Of a DNA stretch of 64,000 nucleotides, positions 38,001-50,931 are shown one piece after another. The position numbers and the translations under genes are program-made. The stretch comes from Adenanthera pavonina (taxonomy: Eukaryota > Streptophyta > Magnoliopsida > Fabales > Fabaceae). The notes beneath the pieces are model-generated. The model worked only from the letters and a program-made list of their open reading frames with translations. It was not told where the DNA came from and made no database searches. Location: positions 31,160,001-31,224,000 of the forward strand of contig JAIVEN010000010.1 of assembly GCA_026686845.1 (NCBI GenBank). Reading direction: 5' to 3'. Each line of letters opens with the position of its first letter. Within the stretch, counting starts at the first letter, position 1.

Positions 38001-41000
38001 GAAGTTTATTTGACTTGTCACACACAATTTAAAGCCAGTATAACTTGAGTTACCGGACAGTGCTGTCTACTTGACTAAGTTATATTAACAGTGTGTACCA
38101 AGTCAAGTAAAGACAACATCTGCAGGGTATGGGCATAGGATACAGATGATGAGATGATGATAAGATTTTGAGATTCCAGGTAATAGAGAATTACTTAAAA
38201 TTAACCATTTGAATGTTGTTGTAGCTATCTACAAGGTCTATTACCTCCGGAGTGTCTGTCCAATGCAAGATGCCTCGTATAAGTAGTGGCATGTGTGCAG
38301 GATACAACCAATCAAATAGAAGGCCAAAGGTTCTACGGCTGAGAGAAGCAAAACATAAATATAAAATGCCATAGTATATACAGTTATGTTGCTATCAAAT
38401 GCCAGTAACAGCTAAATACCAACCTATTTGTCGCCATTGCAATTCCTCTAAGATCCCTCATTAACCCAATAAGTGCATACTTTACAGCATCTGTTCGAAA
38501 CACTGAATCAGGAGTTGATTCCAAATTGAGAAACACCTGAATGCAAAATATTCGTTGATGTGTTAATCACTTAATTATAAGAAATATCAATTTATATAAT
38601 CCAATCAAATTGATATTATAAATTATATCTTGTTAGAAATATTAATAAAACAATTCATGGTCAAGGGTGATCCTTGCCACCCTCATTCTCCTAATCACAC
38701 TTGAAGACTCCTGGAGATAATTGTGGCCATTCAAGTGATGGAGATAGGAGTAGGCTCACTAATTAGGGGTGACACGAGATAGGGTATATGCTGTAACGTT
38801 TCAACTCTGAAGTCTGGTTTTCAGGGACCACAGTGCTGAATAAAGAGCGGAAGCGAATTATTTTGAGGACCAGATTATGGCTCTGATACCACTGTATTAA
38901 GGTTAAGAGCCAGAGATAAGCAATGTTCTCTGTGCATCATATTATTCATTGAATCCTTGCAGAAGTACATAGGAACATCGAGCAGTGGGATTGCAACAAA
39001 ATCCCTCAAAAGTAAGGTTGAACAAACTAACAGATAAACTAACTGATTCAAATAGAACAACGAAATATAACAGAAAGATGATATGCTAATAATATCCACA
39101 TATAACGCAGCTAACAACAAAAGATAGTATCTTTTTGACTTTTCTTAATGCAATTTATTCAAAAAAGCATTAGTGCAATGCATTAAACTGAAAGTATCTT
39201 CAAATTTTCTATAATAATTTTAAAAAATGTTACCTGTTGAAGTACTAGATTGGTAATTAAACTATATAGAGTATTTGGAGCAGCCACAATATGCAATATT
39301 TAAGAAAAATAGAAAAGATATCCCGGATGCTTTTTTGTCCCCTGTTTTGAATAATGAATAAATAATATACAAATGAAATTAAAATACACATGGGATCCGG
39401 GCAAATATTAGTCTGAAGTTCTAGGTGGCCACAAAGGGAAAAAAAACAGAAAGTAATGAAGCACTGGCAAAAGGTGTGAATGAGAAGCATAACGGAAGAC
39501 TGGACACAAATTGAATATTGGAGGAATCATGATGATGATGCAGCTGAACACCCACAATTTGAAGGGGGGAAAACCAGCGTTGAGTTAGATCATTAATTAA
39601 CAGTGGGTTGACACATTAAAACCCGCATTTAATCAGTTGATAAATGACCCACCCCAACTGACTCTTCAAGAGTTGGGTTTAAGTCAAATAAGAGTTAGGA
39701 TGCAGTAGTTAATTGGATTTGGGTTGAGATTGCAATGCCTCATGTCCAATTAATTCATTTCTTGCAAAATTCTTTCAGCATAAACTAGAAGAGTACCTTC
39801 TGAAGTGGATCCATTGAGGATTTAAATTTCACGGGACTATCCTCCATGAATATCAACCAGCCAATGATGTAATAGAAAGTTGTTCTGCTTCGAGAGCACC
39901 TATCTGCTTCTAAAAATGGAAAGTGCTCCCCCTGAAATTACATTTGGGGAATGAAGCATTAGGCCATGATGCAGAGCAATTGATATCATATTGGAACATG
40001 AATGCTATATCTTAGACAGTTAATCTGAATAGTTTAAATAGCATTGCTCTTTTTTAAATAAGGAAACAAGAACAAGTCTCAGTGGCCCCTTTCCAGATAA
40101 TTTGATACTAAATACCAAGAATAAATAAATACTACCACATAAAGTTAAATAGTTGTCTCATTTTTTAAATAAATATTTTGGAGATATTTTTCATACTCAG
40201 TTTCCTGGTTTAGAATCTGGTGATTTATGACATAACATTTATGAGGACAATATGCATATCTGCATCAGTTCCTTGTCAGCTATAGGTTTTGCAGCATTTG
40301 ATAATTCAATATGAAATGAAGGGCAATAATTGAAAGAGAGATACTACCGTGTGATTAGCAACAATAAATTTCACCGTATCCAACTTCAGAAGCAGCTTTC
40401 CTGTCATATAACTGCCAGTAGGGAGTGAAATAACAGAAAAGAAAAAGTCCAAAGACGTCAGTAACACTGGGTGGTTTGTCTTCACCAAGCTAGCTAAAAA
40501 TGGTGGAAACAGCTAAGTCCAAGGGACACTAACCCGGATGCAAGCTCCAAGAACAAACTCAAGGTGAGATCAATAACCTCTTCACACTGCAATTAACACA
40601 ATGAACAAAATAGCATACCAAACCAGAAGAGAACTTAAGAAAGAAAAGAAAAAAAAGTACAATAGTTATATAGGGCATGTTTGATTATTCTTTTTTAAAA
40701 ACAGTTTTTAGTTTACAAAAACAAAAGAATAAAAAAAATGCTTGATTATGTATTTTTTATCAACAGTTTCAAGAAACTAAAAGATAGAAAATTAGTTTTA
40801 AAATTCAAAAAATCAGAACTAAAAAATAGAAAATTAGTTTTAAAATTCAAAAAATCAGAACGTTTATATGTTTTTTAATCCTTAATTTTTAAAAGCAATG
40901 GAAAAGGCAAAGAACTGTGTTTTCATTAATGGCATATTTGTAATTTTCTTTATCTTCCATTATCTTCTCTCTCTCAACTCATTCTATTGTGGCTTTCATT

Positions 41001-44000
41001 TCATTTATGCTGTTTTTTAAAGTGTTTTAAAAAATAAATAATTCAAAAAGACTTTCTTTAAAAAAAATTATATCCAAAACTTGTTCTAAAAAATAATTTT
41101 ATAAAACCGTTTTAAAAATGCAAAAAACAAAAAATAGAATCAAACTAGCCCATATTCACCTCAGTGTAGCACTTAAGGTTTGTCGCAATTTTGCCAACAA
41201 TCACGTTCAATAGCAATAAATGATCGTGCAGTCCAAGAAGCTCAGATAACCGGGCATATAACTGCTGCAACACAAAAAATAAACAACAAAGGGCAAAATT
41301 TAGAAATTTTATTTTGCTGATTGCAAATAACAGAATTAATGCCCATAAGAATTTGCTTTCAGCTTTTTCTAGAAGGTAGAATCATAAACTTTTCAAAATA
41401 AAGCTTTTCCTATACCAAAACTACATTTGTGTGAAAAGTCAATCCAAACAGGCACATAATTACCTTAGAAGAATGCATGGCCTGATCACCTACATAAGAC
41501 TTTCGGAAATTTTGAAAGAAAGTAAGAATTGCTCTATCAAGTCTTTGCTTGCTTACTTCACCATATCTCTGTCAAATACCAATGATATCAGAAGATAAGA
41601 AATATATTCTAAAGAATATGGATTTAAAGCCATCATAAGGAAAAATTAGAGGCAAGAGAAAGAAACATTAGAGAATCCAACAAAAGAAATTTGAGTACTA
41701 CACTTAGTATATTTAGCAAACAAGTGAGGCCTGCATTGACTTCACAATGTAGACATGTGTGCACAAGCCACTGAATGGAACTATTGACAATGATGGGCAT
41801 CAACCTAAGACAAGGTCCAGCTGAAAGAAATCACATTTACAAGGGAAATTACGAGCAAAACAGGAGAGGCATCAGCTATCAGGACTCAGGAGGGCTTAGG
41901 AGGAAAATAATAAGAGGAGCAAGGAAGAAGGGAGTATGAGATGAAGCAGAGAAGGATTTACATAGGCAAAGTTTCTAGCATCCTTAACTTGACAGCACGG
42001 GGTATTCCTCTTCCCCATCCTTTTCCATTAGTTTCCTGGGGCTCTACTGTTTTGCAATATTTTCTTCTGTGTTCTGTTATTTGGGTGAGTTTGGAAATAT
42101 GTTCCCCAACAATTTAGCATCCGAGCCTCTTCTAGGGAGGATATACTTAGCGCTAGGATGGAGTTTGATCAAAATTAGAACCAAAATAACACCACAACAC
42201 CTATTATAAAACTATCCCATTAAAAGATAGAATTCTACCTCATTGAAAGGAACGGATAAATATGTGACTACAGCAATAAAAACAGACTATAAAGAACAGA
42301 AGCTACAAGAACACAAAGAAGACACTCTAGCTTTCAAGAGGTTACAGCTCTCTCCTCACACTATGCCAAATATGTACCTTCCTCTTCTCAGATCTCAAAC
42401 CCCTTTAACTCCTCTAGCTTACAAGTGCCATATAATCTTATTTAAATTGTAGATATAAAATAGGAACATAACAAGAACCAGATTTGAAATTAAAAAAAAA
42501 AAAAGAATAGTATGATTTTATTTGTTAGAGGCTTAAATGGACTTTATTGCATGATATGCCCGGTAAGAATGGGCTTGCATTACTAAAGGCCCATTAGGGT
42601 TTTTCTTGTTTGAGCTTATCTTTATTTATCCTTATTTTATCTTTACAGGTTCTGTTTTATTCTAAAATAGATTTAATCCAGTGTTTAGGCAATATGATTC
42701 TGATTTAGCAAATCAGATCAGATATTCAGATTTGATGCAACTAGGGTTAGTTACCCTATTCGCTATTTATGTACCTTTGTTCACAAGGAATAAACAAGCT
42801 TTTACTGCCTAATTTTGAATTGTATAAGAGCCCCTCAGATGATGATTCCCCATAAACTCAATGGGAATAATTACCTCTAGTGATCCAGGAATGTACTGCT
42901 ATTCATGAGAGGTCATCGGAAGGTGAAATATCTCATAGGAGAGGCATAGCAACCTGTACCTGGTGAAGCAGGGTATGATACCTAGGAAGCAGAAAATAAC
43001 ACTGTAATGACCTGGTTAGTACACTCGATGAACCTGGAAATCAATGAAAATTACCTACTTGCCTCAACTACTAAGGAGATCTAGGATTCGGCCAGAAGAT
43101 CTTACTCCATCAAATCCAATAAAGCAGCCTTGTATCGACTCAAACAGAGCCTTAGAGATCTGAGACGGGGGAGCAAACCATAACACAGTACTGGAACTCA
43201 TTAAACCGATTATGGCAGCAAATAGACTTGTATGAAGCACGTACATGGACGTGATCAAGATGAATTCTATTATAAAGAGATTGTGGAGGAAGAGCGGACA
43301 TATGTATTCCCCTTGGGACTCCATGATCAATTTGAAGAGGTGCGGACCAGAATTATGAACACAAATCCTCTACCATCTCCTAAAGATACGTTTAACATGG
43401 TGAAGTATGAAGAGAGTACAAAAGAGCTGGTACAAATTTCTTCTATTCCTCCTACCATTCCTACAACAGAGGCATCAGCCATGATTGCAAAGGGGAACCA
43501 AAGCAATGACCAGGAGAAGAGCATCCAAGTGGTGTGACCAATGCAACAAAAGAGGCCACACCAAGGAAACATGTTGGAAATTGCATGGAAAACCTCCAAA
43601 TAAGCAAAAGCATAAGGGAGGGAGTAGAGGCATGATGGTCGACAGAAATAACACTACATTGAACATGGAGGAATTATCCTTTCTGAAGAAAATAGTTGAC
43701 AAGCATATTCATAATTCCTCAAATGACAGTAAGAATGAAAAATCTATTCCCTCCGCAACCTTAGCACAAGCAGGTACCTCCTTTACTACAATGTACCAGT
43801 GTTATAGAAAATAAAAATGTTTAGGTAGTAGATTCCAGGGGCAACCCATCATATCACTGGTTTTAAAGAATTGCTCAGTGAGTTTACACCCTACTCACAA
43901 CATAATACTATAAAAGTAGCTAATGATGCCTATGCTAAAGTGATTGGGACTGGGACTTTTATGATTACTAAAACAATTATTTTGACAGATGTTTTGTACA

Positions 44001-47000
44001 TACTTGAGATTGAATGCAATCTTTTATTAGTAAAAAGAACTATGATGCAATTGAGGTGTCTAATTATCTTTGATTATATTGGTTGTGATTTCCAGGACTT
44101 GGCATCAAGGAAGAAGATTGGCAATGCTAAGGAAGAGACGGGCTATATTACCTAGAAGGAGTATCAAGCAAAAAGACTAGTTCTGGTTCTTTATTTTCTG
44201 CATTATCAAATAAAGATGTCATGTTGTGGCACCTTAGGTTAGGCCACCCTAATTTTAATTACATGAAGTATTTGTTTCAAAATTTCCAATAAAAATAATT
44301 CAAATTTTCATTATGATACCTGTCATTTCGCTAAGCAAACTCAAATCAATTTTTTTACCTCATCCTTATTAGCCTACTCACCCCTTTGCAATTGTTCATA
44401 GTGATGTTTGGGGACCTTAAAAAATTTTAACTAATGATAAAACTAAGTGGTTTGTAACGTTCATTGATGATCATATTCATTTGACTTGGGTCTTTTTAAT
44501 GAGGGAAAAGTTTAAAGTTTTCCAAATTTTCAAAAATTTCCATGCCTTTACAAAAAATCAATTTTAGACTTCCACAAACATTCTTAGGAGTGATAATGGA
44601 AGATAGTATCTCAACTCTAATTTCAAAACTTACCTTGATGAGCATGGAATCCATCACCAAACCTCATGTGTTAATACCCCCATCAAAATGGAATTGCATA
44701 AAGGAAGAATAGACATCTTCTTGAGGTAGCAAGAGCCTTGATGATCGTTCACAATGTCCCTAGTGTTTTTTGGGGAGATGCAGTTTTTACATATGCTTGT
44801 CTTACCAATTGTATGCCATCTAAAGTTTTGAATTTTATGTCTCCAATTCAGAAATTCAATGACTTTTACCCTAATTCTCCACTTGTATCATCTATTCCTA
44901 AAAGGGTGTTTGGATGTACTACATATGGTTTTCATTGATTTAGAAAAAATCTATGATAAAGTACCAAGAGATGTGTTGTGGAGAAAAAAGGTGTTTGTAT
45001 GACTTATATTCAAGTCATAAAAGATATGTATAGGGAAGCAACAAGAAGTGTGAGAACTCCTGAAGATAAGACAAAGGACTTTTTTGTAAAGATAGGTTTA
45101 AATCAAGGATCTTCCTTGAGTCCATACTTATTTGATTTGATTTTGGATGTTCTAACAAAACATATACAGGCGGATGATATAGTCTTAATTGAGGACTCAA
45201 GAAAAGAGGTCAATTCTAAACTTGTGTTATGGAGAACACTTTGGAATGAAAAGATTTCCGCTTGAGTAGGAGTAAAATGGAATATATGCATTGCAAATTT
45301 AACAAAAGACCAATTAGAAATGATTCAAAGGTAAAAATTGGAGAACAAACTATTCCAAAAGTGTCAAAGTTCAAATATTTATAGTCAATTCTGTAGAGTA
45401 ATGGTGAAATTGAGGGGATGTTATGCATAAGATACAAGCTAGGTGGTTAAATTCATGAGTTATTTGTGACCGCAAGGTACCTACAAAACTTAAGAAAAAT
45501 TTTATCGAACAGCTATAAGACCAATGATGTTATATGATAGTAAATATTAGGCTTTGAAAAAACAAGAGCATAAGATAGGAGTAGTAGAGATAAGAATGTT
45601 GAGATGGATGTATGGCCATACAAGAATGGATAAGATACAAAATGATTGTATATGAGGAAAAATCGGAGTAACACCTATCAAGGAGAAAATGGTGAAAAGT
45701 CATTTAAAGTAGTTTGGGTTTGTATAAAGAAAAGGACAAGAGAGCTAGTGAGGAAAGTTGATCAAATGGCTTGAAACCCTATCAAAAGGCATAGAGGAAG
45801 ACCAAGAAGGGCACTAACATAAGTTATAAAGCATGACCTCTTTGATAAATAATTTATCGAAAGAGATGGCGTTCGATAGAGCTCATTGGCATCGTATGAT
45901 ACATGTAGTCAGCCCCATTTAATGGGATAAGGCTAATATTGTTGTTGTTGTTAGATGTACTGCCTTCATCTACATTAATAAGGGGAATAAATTGGAACCT
46001 AGGACTCTCAAGTGCATCTTTCTTTGTTATTCCTTTACTAAAAAACGGTATAAATGTTATAGTCCTGAATCTCGGAAAGTCTATGTTACTATAGATGTCA
46101 AATTTCTCGAACATATTCCTTATTTTCCTAAATTCTCCATTGAGGGGGAGGAATCTAGGGAAGAATGGCTTATTTGTGAAAGAGAGTTTGATCATTAGTA
46201 TCCCACAACCACTAAGCAACAAAATGTTGGTCCTCAATCATCAACAAACCTATCCGTTTCTCCTAGTATTGAACCTGAAAATGTGACAGAGACAGATTCT
46301 TCTGAAATTGAACCTGAACATGAAACAGCCAATAGTCCCACCATTTTGTCTTCCAACAGATTTGCACCCTTATCCGAATCTGAACCAAATCCATGAATGA
46401 TTCGAATGTGGTCAAAACTAGGGTGAAGCCATCTAACTTGCAGGAAATACAAACTTATTCTAGAAGAAACAGTTCTAGACAGCAAGAGAACACTCAAGAA
46501 GAGCATACTTCCATTCTTATGCAAAACCAAGATTCAGTCCCAGAGTCAAGTTCTGTCCCAAAACCAAGTTGTGATGATTAACATTGGCCTATTGCATTAA
46601 GGAAAGGGAAAAGATCATGCACACAGCACCCTATCAACAGGTATGTCTCCTATATGAGAGATTGTCATCTAATATGAGATCATTTGTTGCTAGTATAGAA
46701 AGCAAGAAGATTCTAGGTAGCTATTATGAAGCAATTAATGATCCCAAATGGAAAAAGGCAATTGCTAAGGAATTAAGTGCCTTAGAAAAAAATAGAACTT
46801 GCGAAATAGCTGAACTACTAGAGGATAAGAAAACTCTAGGGTGCAAGTTGGTGAGTGTTAGTAGTTACAAGGTAAGTTTAGTGGCCAAAGGTTTTACACA
46901 AACCCATGGCATAGATTATAAAGAAACCTTTGCACCAGTAGCTAAGTTTAATACCATAAAAGTCTTATTGTCATTAGTTGCAAACCTAGACTAGCCATTA

Positions 47001-50000
47001 TAGCAACTAGATGTTAAGAATGCTTTTCTAAACGGGGACCTTGAAGAAGAAGTTTATATGGAAATCCCCCCTAGTGTGGAACATACTAATAATAAGAGGA
47101 AGGTATGCAGACTTCACAAGTCTCTCTATAGGTTAAAACAGTCACCGAAAGCCTAGTTTGCAAGATTTGCTCAAGTTCTTATAAAACTTGGCTATGAACA
47201 ATGTCAGATTGACCATAAATTATCTGTTAGACACCTCAATGGCAAAATCACTGTTTTAATTGCATGCGTTGATGATATTGTGCTAACAAGTGATGATGGT
47301 GAAGAAATTATAAAGCTTAAAATGAATCTGTCCCAGGAGTTTGAGGTAAAGGACCTCGGTAATCTAGATATTTTCTAGGAATGGAGGTCGCAAGGTCAAG
47401 TATGAGTAATAGTATCTCGCAAAGGAAGTATACACTTGATTTACTCAAGGAAACTAGGATGCTAGGTGCCAAACCTGCAAACGCGCCTATGGAAACAAAT
47501 CTAAAGCTGGTGATAAAACCTTAACGTACTCTGGTTGATAAAGGACAATTTCATAGGCTGGTTGGGAAATTAATCTATTTGTCTCATACTAAACCTGACA
47601 TATGTTTTCCTGTAGGTGTGATAAGTCAGTTTATGAGCAACCCACAGGAAGAACATCTCAGTGCAATGTACAGGATTCTAAAGTACCTCAAGATGACTCC
47701 AGGCAAGGGTTTATTCTTTGCTAAAGGAATAAATAAAGATGTGGAAGTATATATAGATGCAAAATGGCCAGGTCCTACAGTTGATAGAAGATCCACGAGT
47801 AGTAATTGCACCTATGTGTGGGGCAACCTGGTTACATGAAAAAGTAAAAAACATGTAGTGGCTAGGAGCTCTGCAGAAGCTGAATACAAAGCACTAGCAT
47901 ATAGGATCTGTGAAGAGATGTGAATTGAAAGACTCATGAAAGAACTAAAGATCAACTTTACCATACCCATCAAGGTATAGTGTGATAATATGGCAGCCAT
48001 AAGAATTGCCAAGAACCGTATTCTCCATGATCAAACAAAGCACGTGGAGATAGATAGGCACTTCATAAAAGAGGAAATTGCCTCAAGCATAATTAATTTG
48101 TTGCATGTTACTTTAGGAAAGCAAATTGCGGATATCGTGACAAAATCCTTACCAGAGTCAAGTTTGAGGAACTAAGAAGCAAGCTGGAAATGATCAATCT
48201 CTATTCGCCACCTTGAGGGGAAGTGTAAGAATGGGCTTGCGTTAGTAAGGCCCATTAGGGTTTTTCTTGTTTGAGCTTATCTTGATGTATCCTTATTTTA
48301 TCTTTACAGATTTTGTTTTATTCTAAGATTAGATTTACAGATTTGATGTATCTAGGGTTAGTTACCCTAATCGCTATTTATGTACTTCTGTTCACAAGGA
48401 AAAAAGAAGCTTTTATCACCTAATTTTGATAGTACCCAAAGATGTGATCTCCAACACAAAGAATCCCCCCCCCCCCAAAAGGGCTGCAGGAAGATGTTGT
48501 CCATCCCTAACTCGGCACTCAATTCTTTAAACTTCACCCTTGCAATGGCCTTGGTCGATAGATCAGTCACTTGTACATTTGTGGGCATGTAGGATAAATC
48601 TATCATGTCTAGCTCAATCTTCTTTTATAAAATGGCAATCAATCTCCACATTTTGTTCTATCATGATGCATGGAACTTCAATAGTTGACATATCAACTAA
48701 GATATCCATCAATGCTTCCAAGTCCACCTTCAACTTTGAGTAGTCTTCTTAACCATCGGCCTTCACAAATTTCCAATACTAGTAAATGAAATTCTACTTC
48801 AGCACTACTTCTAGCCAAGACTAGTTGCTTTTTACTTCTCCAGGCAACCAAGTTACGCCTAACATATGTATAGCAACTAGTTGTTGATCTCCTATCTATT
48901 ATTGATGGTGCCCAATCAACATTTGTATAGACTTACTATTTCATAATGCGGCCCCTTTCAAAAGTACGATCCTTTTCCAACTTAAGATATCTCCATATTC
49001 TATTAGCTGCCCAATGCAGGACAAGGGTAAAGAATGTAGTAGAGAGAAGTACAGAGGTAGAGAGAAATAGAAGAGTTTGTGAGAGAGAGGAAAAATTAGG
49101 ATAAAGATAAATCATCCTAATTATCTTAGGATATTCTATTCTCCATCATTGCCTCTATGTGCTCTTTAATGGACTTACTCATAATTGACTTAACCTTCTC
49201 TTTTTTTTTTTTTTTATTGATAACCAAATTGATTTACCATTCTAACAAGAAAGCAAATATCAGGTCATGTAAGAGAAAGATAGATTAATTCACCTACTAG
49301 CCTATCAATTGGTGCACCTTCAACTTTGAGGACCATGTTATAGTTGGCTTCCATGACAATATCTGCAAGTTGGCAATTCAACATCCTTGTTTCCTCACGC
49401 AAGTCTAGTGTGTACTTCGTTTAGGTAACAACTATGCCTTCATCCCCAATGAGTATCTTAGGCTTCCAAGATCTTTTACTTCAAATTCAATTGCAAAATC
49501 CTTGTTCAACCTTTCCAGTTCATCCAAGTACTCTCCAGTAAAAGTGACCAAAAAAGAGTACTTTTTGTAATGACCATATGACCAACATCAACAATGAAGA
49601 CAACAATTTCTCCATTTGAGGTAGTTTTAGTGAATAATATGTATTCTGTTTGGCATTGATAGTACCCAAAACGCTTGACTACCTTTATGAATCTCCCAAA
49701 CCAAGCTTGAGGTGATTGCTTTATGTTGCATAATGACTCATCCAATCTATACACTCTGTTATAACTTCTTTCTGGATTCAAATCCAGGAGGCATGTCCAT
49801 TTGGATATAATTAGAAAAGTGGCCAATCAAGTTCAGAGGCAGCCACTAGGGCAAAGGTTTCTTGAAAGTTAATGTCATGGGTTTTGGGTAGACCCTTTGG
49901 CAACTAATATTGCTTTATGTCAGTTGATACGTCCATCTAGATTGTATTTAAGCAAAGATCCATCTGCAGCTTGTTGCAATTTTTCCCTTTGATAACTTGC

Positions 50001-50896
50001 TGATCTCCCAAGTACTATTCTTCTCTAATGCACCCATCTCTTCGTCTATAGCAGCTTTCTATTTTGGAACTTTCAAGGCTTCATAAACATCCCTGGTAGT
50101 TTTTCCGCAGAAATATTTGCCACAGGAGTTTTCATAGTAGGAGACAAGCTGTTACAGCAGACATAATTACTTAGGGAGTACTTGTCACACAGTCTTACCC
50201 CTTTAGTCAGTGCAACATGTCTGTCCAAATCTGCCTCATTTTCTTTCGGTTCAAGGTCTGAGATTAAGGGAGATGATTGGCCTCTTTCTGGAGTGGACAC
50301 TGATTTTTCTCCAAGCATTGTTGTTCTGGTTCCTCTTCTTGTCCCCTCTTCCTCCTTGAGTATACAAGTGGAGGCTGACACTGATTTTCCTCTAAACATT
50401 GCTGTTCTGGTTCCTCTTGATGTCCCTTCTTCCTCCTTTAGCATATAACTGTGCTAGAACATGATGAAACAGTGGGTATTTGGGAAGTTAAATTCTCGGA
50501 TTCTGATGAGGCAGAATTTGTTATGGACAGGTTGAGGGTCATTCTATAACTACCCTTCGTTTTCATGCATGCTTTGCTTTTGGCTCTCCCCGTGTATGAG
50601 TGTTTTAGGGTAAAAAAGTTGGTGTTCAAAGAAGGTAACAACCAGAATTGAAATTAAAAAAGTACAATAGTAGTGATTTGTCAGAGAGAACTTCAATGGA
50701 CTTCATCATCTGATAGGCCCAAGTAGTAACCAAAGATGGGATCTCCAACGGTTATCATCCCAAATTCTTGGCCCAAGTTTACACTATTTACTGTTTTATG
50801 GGATTCTACAAGTAAATTTGTTGCCAGTCCCTTTAAGTATTCTTCTATTTCATTCAAATAAACCAAGCTATTCAAATCATTCCATATTCTGCAAGT

Positions 50897-50931
<35 letters not shown>

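Larger units (their letters stand above)
42562..48429 (+). mobile_element. Ty1/copia retrotransposon (plus), decayed, nested
   Basis: LTRs are 42,562-42,818 and 48,224-48,429; the right one begins TGTAAGAATGGGC and lacks about 50 bp present in the left. A degenerate primer-binding site (TTGTATAAGAGC, about 42,820-42,831) follows the left LTR, and polypurine TTGAGGGGAAG precedes the right. Order on the plus strand: gag (about 43,230-43,700, knuckle CDQCNKRGHTKETC), protease region near 43,830, integrase (about 44,220-44,920 plus 45,962-46,200), RT (about 46,700-47,400), and RNase H (47,740-48,175 with ARSSAEAEYKAL). Stops and frameshifts occur throughout. It interrupts the left terminal repeat of the minus-strand copia remnant and is itself interrupted by a LINE. 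Confidence 0.9.
42468..50750 (-). mobile_element. Ty1/copia remnant (minus), host of a nested copia
   Basis: Terminal repeats: the right copy is about 50,636-50,750. The left copy is split into 42,468-42,561 and 48,430-48,456 by another copia element. On the minus strand the repeat starts TGTTGGAGATC, and a G run (48,465-48,476 on the other strand) forms the polypurine tract just inside the left one. Coding pieces, all minus: integrase-RT linker (50,073-50,641), RT with SLCNIKQSPQAWFGRF (about 49,690-49,740) and a degraded active-site region near 49,570, RNase H with KKQLVLARSSAE (about 48,800-48,840), and the C-terminus ending ELGMDNIFLQ (to about 48,485). gag, protease and integrase are missing, and about 200 bp of foreign sequence lies near 49,020-49,225. 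Confidence 0.7.

Noticed and set aside
43232..48175. Functional copia gag-pol polyprotein
   Set aside because: Multiple stops, frameshifts and a LINE insertion; LTRs differ by a ~50-bp deletion and many substitutions.
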